Source: Alisma plantago-aquatica | Taxonomy: Eukaryota; Streptophyta; Magnoliopsida; Alismatales; Alismataceae | Assembly: GCA_963693085.1 (NCBI GenBank) | Contig: OY856409.1 | Location: 502,852,303 to 502,916,302, forward strand | Length of the DNA stretch: 64,000 bases | Reading direction: 5' to 3' | Shown: piece after piece, positions 56,388 to 64,000 of the stretch | Layout: every line of letters starts with the position of its first letter | How positions within the stretch are numbered: position 1 is the stretch's first letter | Made by a program: the position numbers and the translations under genes | Notes under the pieces: model-generated | What the model saw: the letters and a program-made list of their open reading frames with translations, nothing else | The model's database searches: none | What the model was told of the DNA's origin: nothing

Positions 56388-59299
56388 AGATTCTACATAC
56401 TCAAATTAGGCTAGGTGTCAAGTTTCAATTAATTCAAAGTTCTTTTACACTCTCAATGGAGGAGAGAGAAAAAGATAAATAAATGCATCCACACCTTATT
56501 CAAAAATGATTAGAAGTTGATTTATATGTCATGCGGTTTATTTTGGTTCATTTCCTTTTGTTTCCAAAACTCAAGTTCAATCCCATGCCTTGGATTTCTG
56601 ATCCAACGGAACCTGGATTCTCCTCTTCCTTTGCGTTCTTTCCTGTTTCATTTGAACAATGTTCCTTTTCCCTCTCTAATCATTTCTCATCTCTATTTCC
56701 CTCTATGATTCTCCTTTATATTCCCTGGCTTTCCCCTCACAAATCCCTCACCTGTCTATATCTGCTGACCCCTATAAGTTCTAGGAATCGTCTCTTTATT
56801 AGCCCTATCTGGCAGCACCCTCTTCTTCTCTTGTTGGTGCTATGTTTCCTTCCTACCTCTTATCTCCTTGAACCTCTAGATCATCGGACAACCTGGAGAT
56901 TGGTCCCTTACCTTCGGTGTATGCTCTTGTACGATATCTACCTCATTTGGTTCTCTCAACTTGTCTCGTGTGTGCTAAACTCCGACTTCGGCGATGGGAT
57001 CAGGGATGTTCGGGTTCATTGCCGGGAGTTCGACCTCCTCTCCTATTAGGGCTCCTAAACATCTAGCCCACCTCCTTCAAAGCTCCTCAAAGCTATTCCC
57101 AGCATTAATTTTGTCTCTTCAGGTGTGTGTGCTCAATTCCCCTCTTTCTGATTTCATATCTGCTTCCTTGGTCATGGCGGGAGTTGGTTCTATGGATCCT
57201 GCTCATCTTGTACACTACTGTTAGGCTCGTTGAAATTGGTAGATCACAAACAAGTCACAAAGTTCAATAGTTGGACCGATAGGAAGTGGTTTTCCTACTT
57301 GATTTCTCACCATCAGACGTACATTCGCCAAGTTTTCTGTGGGGTGAGTTGATGCGGGTGAAGAAGATGATTGTTGATGATTTCTCTGCTTTACCCTCCT
57401 ATTTTCCTTATAGTTTTCCTTTTTCTAAGAAGGATATTTTGGTCTTTTCATGGTTGTTTTCTTTTGTTTTAGTGTTGAAGTGAATTGACAGGTTGTCTGT
57501 GAGGCCAGTCGAGTTCACCAGCTCTGATTGTGCCAACTCAGTGCGCAAGCCCACTCCCTCTCTCTTTTCCTCTCCCAGCGCTCTTACTGACATGGATTTA
57601 TATTATTGGCTAATTTTCAAAAAATTGTAACTAATTATTTATAGCTCGAAAAAATAAAATAAAATATGTTCCAAAATTAGAAAATATGAACTTTTAATGG
57701 TACTAATTTTTTTTTACCAAAATCTAATATTGTAAATATGTGATTTTCATGGATTTTTCCTAAATAAGTAATAATTTATAAAATTCTTAACTAATCATCT
57801 ATAAGTTAAACAAATATAATAAAATATATTTTGAATTCAGAAAAAGATAGTGTGATAACCTAGTTCACTAAAATTAAAAAGGCAATTTTTAGGGTTTTGA
57901 ATCATTAATGTAAATCTAACCCTAATTCTACATATATGCATCATACGTGTTTTGGATACCTAGGCATGGATCTAGCACTGACTTTGGACTATTTCGATTC
58001 TTGAGTAACGTATGACTACATCCCACATTATTTCTATATTGAGCAATGTTTAATTTCTCTCTTTTAATGTATGTTTGCATCCTCTATTATTCTTTTTGAG
58101 AAATTCACCTATTTTCTTCTTTCTCTTGGTCCTATGGACATTAGCCTACACTATATCTTGTTCTTTTGGAAGAGATGATTCATGTGAAGTATCTTATATT
58201 GTTACTGATCTTGTGATCATAATTACACATTCTCTTGGTCTTTTCTTATGCTTTGTTCATGATATAACTCTATATGATGACATGTGATGTCTTTTGCCCA
58301 CTTGTGAGGTGGACGTATATGTTGGTCACTTTTTGGTGACTACTTTGTAAAATATGACTATACTTTTTACTTGCCTCTACATTAAACATGCAATGTGATT
58401 TAGTAGCACTAGAGTAGTGAAATTTCATTAGTTTTTTGGAAGACGTGTATTTCCAGCTCGGGGCAGTATGCTCCTATTATTTTTGGGATGGAGGTGGCCT
58501 CGTACCATAGTTTCAAGTTTATGAGGCTTGGCCTACTTTATATATATTTAGGAGTTTGGTTATGTGCCATTCTCTACCAGGTTTCAAGTTTATGAGTCTT
58601 GGCCGCCATTGCCTTTATATTGTTCTAGGGCTATGTTTATCTCACATGCATACAGGTTGGTGATGATGTTATGGGTTGTCAGTGCCCTAATTCTTGATAT
58701 GTTCTTATGTGGCATAGTTTTATTGTTTAAATTATGGCAAGTATTTCCTTTATCATATAATTGTGATTTTTTCCTCTTATGCCCTTTTGGGTAGTACTTC
58801 TCTCTTTCATGGGAAGCCTTTATTTTGATGTCCTTTATTCCATATGTTGCTCAATTTTTTTTTTTAGTATGCACATACCAGCCTTTGTTGAAGTCATATA
58901 TTTTTCTTCTCTTATTGGGGTATGCTTCCAACCCTAGGAGAAGGACTTGGATGATGTGGCATGAAGTTTTGGCTTAGCTTAAGGAGTTAAATCTTTGAGA
59001 TAAACTTGTTATGGTTTAGATTTCCCTCTACTTAGATCCATATGTTGTATCTTACATGTAAACCCTATGTGGGAGATTATGATGTACTTTTGTAATCTTG
59101 TTGAGAAATTGAATATTTTCTTTGCTTTTATTCCGCTGCTACACTTTGGTTGTTTTGTATACCATTAATTGAGATTTGAAATTTTTACACCCACTCCAAC
59201 ATACCTTTTGGGTGTGTTTGTACTGGAGGTTCTATTATTCAAAGTTTTAGTAGGGAGTGGATTCCCTCTCAGTCCCACCCTTTACAACAACAAAGTATC

Positions 59300-60485
59300 T
59301 TTGATTTCTATAATAAATCATGACAAAGGGGCATGCTATGCACAATTGTGAGTCTTATGTGTCGGGTGGACATTGAACTATTAACGCAATACATTATCAC
59401 CATTAAAGTGGTTGTATAAGTAATGAGTGGTCTCACATTCAAGGTTGATCTATGAATGGTCCTTCTCCCCATGAGCGTAAATGAGCTCATGAATAGAGTT
59501 GAATGTTAACTTCCTTCTTGCATCTCCTTGACAAAACACTGTGTTATGTTTTTCATCTTTCAACCATGTTTCATGGCTCTATGGTAGGATGGATATTCCT
59601 CCATCATGGAATGAGATTCTAGTCTTCTACACACCTCATGTTCCTCAAGGATGAGGTCTTGGTTAGGAGCTTGTGACTGCAAAGTAGTTGTTGATATGTG
59701 ACTGTAAGATGGTGCAAATGTGCTTGAAGTCCTTTAGAGTAGTGTGTTTGATAGTGAAGATATTGTATTTATCACTCACCCATTCCTTATTGCATATTGC
59801 ACTGAAAAAAGCATCTTTGCAAAAATGTACAATGGGTTCCCCTCAACTTGAGTGGACCATCCCTAGGTCAGCACATCCTCAAATCCCACATGTCCAAGCC
59901 AATAATTTATGCTTCAGAAAGGATTGTTCTTGTTCTTGTACTCCCTACAAATATATTGCATCAACAATGTCATGTGCTCACTTTAGGATGATGGGATATC
60001 AAATGTGATGAATGTATTAGTGAAGAGGTCTCTGAACTTGTTGTTAACAAGTGCTCTATCGAGCTTGCACGCAACATAATTGTCTCAATATTTAAGGTTG
60101 GTCCACCTACAATCCCTATCACACATTTGGTATTTCAATCAAGCTTGAAGATGTAAGTGTCCAAATGAAGCCTCTAATGGCCCTCAACCCCACTCGATAC
60201 CACCCTTTTTTCCCAAGAGAGCCTAATGCATTTTAAGTCTCACATTAGGATCCACAAACCCATAATGGAGTGATCCATGCTGCTAATGCTTCCTCAAAAT
60301 TACACCTTTCTGTCACTTTTTTGTAACCATACACAAATATGATGCACAACCACGCCCCAGAACTGTTTGTACATGCTATTGTGATGGTTTGTGGAATATC
60401 TTCAATTACATCCACTTAGTTCTAGGATCATAATCCTAGCATGCATACACTACCTCCTCTAACTTATTCTTGGTTAGAGAAAGAA
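59300..60485 (-). pseudogene. LINE 4: ORF2 endonuclease C-terminal part and linker, decayed
   Basis: On the - strand, read right to left: IIFVYGYKKVTER (about 60,350), DRDCRWTNLKY and then CKLDRALVNNKFRDL (60,115-60,020), NPF*SINYWLGHVGFEDVLT and GNPLYIF (about 59,945-59,820), then W-LKDEKHNTVFCQGDARRKLTFNSIHELI (about 59,560-59,470). These fit the order of a plant L1 ORF2: VYG strand, FTWTN, LDRALVN, RFxNxW with GNPMYxLxxKL, and WLxxGDxNTxFFH with RRxxNxIxxL. Frames shift often and stops are frequent. The LARD-like element bounds it on the left and a copia-type LTR on the right, so both may have inserted into it. Confidence 0.7.
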
Positions 60486-60491
60486 TTCCAT

Positions 60492-62260
60492 GTTGGTAGT
60501 GTGCCCTAAGAGCTAGTAATATGATGATTGTAATGGTACACTTTCCCAATTGATTTGATTATTAATGAAGGAAATACAACTTATACTTTCTTCAATATGA
60601 GATGATGTATGACCCTAGGAATGTATGATTCAATGACATGTAATTTTGAGTTGAGCATATCAACATGAGATCATGTGTATGCTAAGAGTACCATTCTTAT
60701 ATAAGTCCATAGTTAGAAATTATTTTCAAAATTAGGACAACAATAATACATTAAGACTAGTATGTTCATTGGCTTATGACTATGTCTCATTAATCATGAT
60801 ATTAGATATCAAGTCAAACACACATGTAGTTTGTTATGGAAAAGTGTACCAGATAGATATAACTTGAGTATGATACATGCAAGATAGACATGGTAGTCAC
60901 AATTATATATAAATGTGACAATAATGATTTTGGTCCTTAGACCTATAATCACTACAATGATCACATGTTGTTCAATATTCTTCATCAATACTCAATATGT
61001 CCTTAATAAAAGTTTTCATACAATTAGTGATTAGATACTCTATGACACATGTGGATCACTATACGTGATGTAGATGGATTTTTTCCTTCCCATTGGAATG
61101 ATATCCTAGACACTTGATGAGTGAGACTATGAAATGTATGGCCATGATCATGTGAGTCAATATGTGATATTGAGCTCAGATGTATCTCAAATAGTCTAGT
61201 CTAGATCAAGGAGCATAGATTGAACATTAAGAGGATGGCATCTCCATGCATCTGATTCAATCTATATATCAGAGACCAAGGGATTATGCAAGCACTATAA
61301 GATTGGTCTCCTCACTAGGTTGAAGTTGTTCTCCTACATATCCAATTACTCAGTCAGAATGGAGTCTTACCACATACCAATCATTTGTTCTGAAATCATA
61401 ATATGATTATAGACATCACCACCGATGTAATGTGAAGCCTATAGGTTCATGTACATATGGGGCAAAGGGAAGAATAATATAACCATGGGAATGAAATTAA
61501 TTGGTTACTAAAAGGTTTTAGTAATTGATTAGAGTGATCATTGACTATCTAGAAGCCCAATTAGTCGATGTGGAAGTCAGTTTGATCAACTGGTCAAACC
61601 AGTAATCAATTGGAAAGTTAATTGGATACAAGATCCAAGTTCAACCCAATCAATCAAATGGATAGTTCAATGAGTTGACTGGGTAGCCAATCATGATGGA
61701 TTGAGATCAGCCCGATTGGTAAATTGGCTAACCCACTTGAATGACTGATAAGATCAACCCAATAATAAATTGTCCATACCAGCTGGCCAACTAGACAAGA
61801 TTAGCGAGCTAACAAACTAATTCTAAAAAGTTCTAGTATAGTTTAGTTGATTAAATGGACTAGCCAGTCGGCTAACTGGATGTTCATGAGTGTGCCACCT
61901 AAATGCATTCAATGTCTTTTCATTATCTCGGGTTTTAAAAATCCTACTTTATTTCCTCTATTATTTAAAGGAGCATAACATTTAGTATTTTGGTTACAAG
62001 GGAAAAAGAGAAGGAGAGAGTGCAATGCTATCAATGTTGTCAAGCTCAATCCCTGTCGACTCTTGTAGTGTGTTGTGGAGTTCCCATAATCCACATTTAC
62101 TATGTAGGGATGCAAGTGTTATACAATTGTATTGGGTGGATGTCTTCAACCACCATCATTGCACAACCTCGTGCACCCATATCTCCACTTAAGGAATTTT
62201 GCAGGATCTACTCCATGACAAGGCATATGTTATAGCTCTCTTCTAGCTTTATTGGTAATT
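60492..62260 (+). mobile_element. Copia-type LTR, right end unresolved
   Basis: Starts TGTTGGTAGTGTGCCCTAAG, a form seen in plant copia LTRs, directly after LINE 4 sequence (five bases before it: TTCCA). A TATA element (61,962-61,970, TATTTAAAG) is followed by a leader with AGAGAAGGAGAGAG. About 61,560-61,880 is dense in imperfect CCAATTGG-type words. I could not find a second TTCCA or a primer-binding site at the right edge, so the end is approximate and solo versus 5' LTR is open. Confidence 0.5.
61962..61970 (+). promoter_or_regulatory. TATA box of the copia-type LTR
   Basis: TATTTAAAG with an A/G-rich leader beginning about 25 bp downstream, as is usual in plant LTR promoters. Confidence 0.5.
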
Positions 62261-62469
62261 CTAGATATTTAAGATAACCTTAATGCTTGTTGTACTTTTA
62301 TTATTAATGTAGTACCTTGTACCTTATATGAACTTTGGTAATCTCAAATACTTGTTTGGATAACTCATAATCATGACTTAAGAATACCTTAAAGATCCAA
62401 GTTGGAGTTGATATATAATTAACCCATACATATTTGTGTGAGGGGAATCAATGAGACTTGACGAAATAA

Positions 62470-62527
62470 GATTCTTAAAAAAATTATTATTTAAGAATCT
62501 TAAAAAAATTATTATTTAAGAATCTTA
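62470..62527. repeat. 25-bp tandem repeat, 2.3 units, with hairpin arms
   Basis: Units 62,470-62,494 and 62,495-62,519 differ at one base, and a partial third ends at 62,527. The first AAGATTCTT pairs with AAGAATCTT in the next unit, so the array can fold. Confidence 0.88.
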
Positions 62528-64000
62528 TCAAACTTATATTGTAGCTAAAATGAGAGAGTTATGACATTTTTAGTAATATATACAGGTTCCCAGCAAACGT
62601 TGAACTAGAGGGCCCAATGACCGTTGAGAAGGACCAATGACCACCCAAAAACCCATCGACCACTGAGAATGCCACCCAGGATAGCCAATCGTAAGACGAT
62701 CATAACTTGGGCCACGCATATATGTTTTAAATGAAACTAAGTGTGATAGAACCATGATTCAATCCTCTATCATATAAGACCTTTAGGAGATGAAAATAAG
62801 ACTTGGAGGGCAATTTATAGGGTGATTTTTGGGGAAGGACATGAAGAACATAGAAAATCGATGGGTTTGCCATAGACTCGACTTGGTAAGTGGCTTATAA
62901 TCATCAATACTTCCTTATCTTCACGTTCCCTTACTAAAAATCCATGATACAACAATTGAAGGTCTGGGTCAACCTTTGTTCATTATCTTCTACCTCCAAC
63001 ATATCTTCTTTTCATCTAGTAAACTAATTGAAAGGTTGTTTGGACGAGATTTTTGAGGTCTAAAGCTTGGATTTGACTAGGTTGGGGTAGATTTTGAGTT
63101 TATCTAGGACATAGACGAAATCAGTAGGCTAAAATGTGTATTGTGAGTGGAAAATCACCTTCTAACCCAGATTTTACTACACATAAATTCAATTAGTGGT
63201 TTTCCCATACTTAAATCTTGTTCTATGATGATTGCGATGAATTTGATAATTATACGTAGTGTTTTTCAGCATTTGAAATGATTATTTCAACATATTTTAG
63301 TGTTGTAATATCAAATCAAAAAATTTCTATATGAGTTACTATGATTGGAAGGTGAGGAAATGGAATAATTAGAGGCACTGGAGAAGCCAAGTTGCCCAAA
63401 TTTAGAACAAAAGAATCGAACTTTAGTTTATGAGAATTGTAAAAGTTGCTAGAAATTGTGAGATGTGTGAATGATGAAAACATGGTACTGATTAATAATG
63501 ATGATGAATCTTGTTAAATCAACTAAATATCACTAAATGATTGATGCCCTCGACACTGTAGAATCCTCATAGGAGGCATGCACTGTGAGGAGGAACCGTT
63601 CTTCCCGACTGGAGGTCTCATGTAGGTCGAAATAAATCAGAGTGCACTAGTTGGGTGATGTAGTCTAGGCCAGTAAGGACAGAATCCTTGAATTTTTGGT
63701 ATCCAACACCAACCAGGAATGTCAGTTGTAGTTGAGTTATGTGTTGTGTGATAAGTGTACATCTTTGGTAGGTCCACTGGTGCAGAACAAGTTTGAGGTC
63801 TTTGACTCCCCACCTGAGTAGCTAGGTTGATAGGAGGAGTTTGAGATATCTGGATGCTCCCATTAGCCACCAAGAGCTAGTCGTGGTGATGTAAACTACA
63901 AACGTGGTATTAAGATGAAAGACTTAAAAACATGAGCATGCTTCTAAGTCCTGTACAGTGAGATCGTAGCTTGTTGTGATACATTCACATGTTGTGGTAC
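62528..64000 (+). other. Probable start of another large gypsy-type LTR, cut by the window end
   Basis: The style resembles the other large LTRs here: short repeated phrases near 62,590-62,700 (CCAATGACC, CGACCACTGAG), a leader-like part (about 62,820-62,900) and GTGAGTGG-like words. No terminal TG or duplication was identified and no genes are seen. Assignment by general resemblance only. Confidence 0.3.

Larger units (their letters stand above)
41944..59286 (+). mobile_element. Large non-autonomous LTR element (LARD-like)
   Basis: A pair of long LTRs, 41,944-48,133 and 49,001-59,286, flank only 867 bp of DNA. Without later insertions the LTRs are about 3.7 and 3.8 kb. A primer-binding site (48,137-48,148, CGGTATCAGAGC) follows the first and a polypurine tract (TTTTAAGGGGTGGAGTGT, to 49,000) precedes the second. 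Flanking 5-mers ACCAC (41,939-41,943) and ACAAC (59,287-59,291) differ by one base. The internal region has no gag or pol. GGATGAAATCCTTTTAAGG before the tract matches the end of the gypsy internal region at 30.36 kb, so this is probably a deletion derivative of a related gypsy family that moves with borrowed enzymes. Confidence 0.82.
49001..59286 (+). repeat. LARD-like element 3' LTR, interrupted
   Basis: Starts TGTAACGAATCG, ends CACCCTTTACA. Interrupted by LINE 2 (about 49,660-56,104) and a 45-bp poly(A)-tailed insertion (56,343-56,387). About 70-80 bp near 57,680-57,770 have no partner in the 5' LTR. The TG start and CA end are intact here, whereas the 5' LTR has lost both. Confidence 0.82.

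Noticed and set aside
59688..60008. 106-codon + strand frame as a gene
   Set aside because: The opposite strand reads as LINE ORF2 motifs in the correct order, which explains this stretch better.

Overview
The window is a stretch of plant nuclear DNA made almost wholly of retroelements. No intact host gene, tRNA gene or CRISPR array is supported. The evidence is plant-type Ty1/copia and Ty3/gypsy remains, LTRs of 3-5 kb, primer-binding sites complementary to initiator-Met tRNA, L1-type LINEs with plant ORF1/ORF2 domains (one with a C-terminal RNase H), and two small retroelements with 5S-rRNA-like LTRs matching the Cassandra TRIM family. I read it as a repeat-rich vascular plant, most likely an angiosperm; the species cannot be told from this window. 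|| Layout. 0.3-1.1 kb: Cassandra-like TRIM 1. 1.6-5.7 kb: a 4.1-kb solo LTR with a perfect TAACT duplication. 5.7-8.4 kb: unresolved. 8.4-14.9 kb: a decayed + strand copia element split inside its reverse-transcriptase region by an internally deleted LINE (10,999-13,490, - strand) that keeps an open 594-codon ORF1. 15.4-16.6 kb: unresolved, with local repeats. 16.6-18.1 kb: two copia-type LTR-like segments in opposite orientation. 18.1-22.2 kb: a decayed - strand copia element lacking its integrase region. || 24.1-40.6 kb is a three-level nest: a 4.9-kb solo LTR (AGTAC duplication) is split by a - strand chromovirus-like gypsy element (26,494-38,105), and a LINE (26,507-29,164) sits at that element's outer LTR edge. 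The element's left LTR is abnormal: most of it is replaced by a Cassandra-like LTR with its primer-binding site. 41.0-41.8 kb: Cassandra-like TRIM 2, complete, with a perfect AATAG duplication. || 41.9-59.3 kb: one large non-coding element with two LTRs of about 3.7-3.8 kb around only 867 bp of internal DNA. Its 5' LTR carries a 2.5-kb solo LTR; its 3' LTR carries a near-full-length LINE and a 45-bp poly(A)-tailed insertion. This element and TRIM 2 lie beside, and probably within, an older - strand LINE whose endonuclease-linker region is readable at 59.3-60.5 kb. 60.5-62.3 kb: a copia-type LTR. 62.5-64 kb: probably the start of another large LTR. || The autonomous elements here (copia, gypsy, LINE ORF2) are all disabled by stops, frameshifts or deletions. 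The Cassandra-like TRIMs and the large non-coding element would have depended on enzymes supplied from elsewhere. Duplications and empty-site comparisons between LTR pairs give a relative order for most insertions. Boundaries marked 'about' were placed by eye from sequence similarity, without alignment software.
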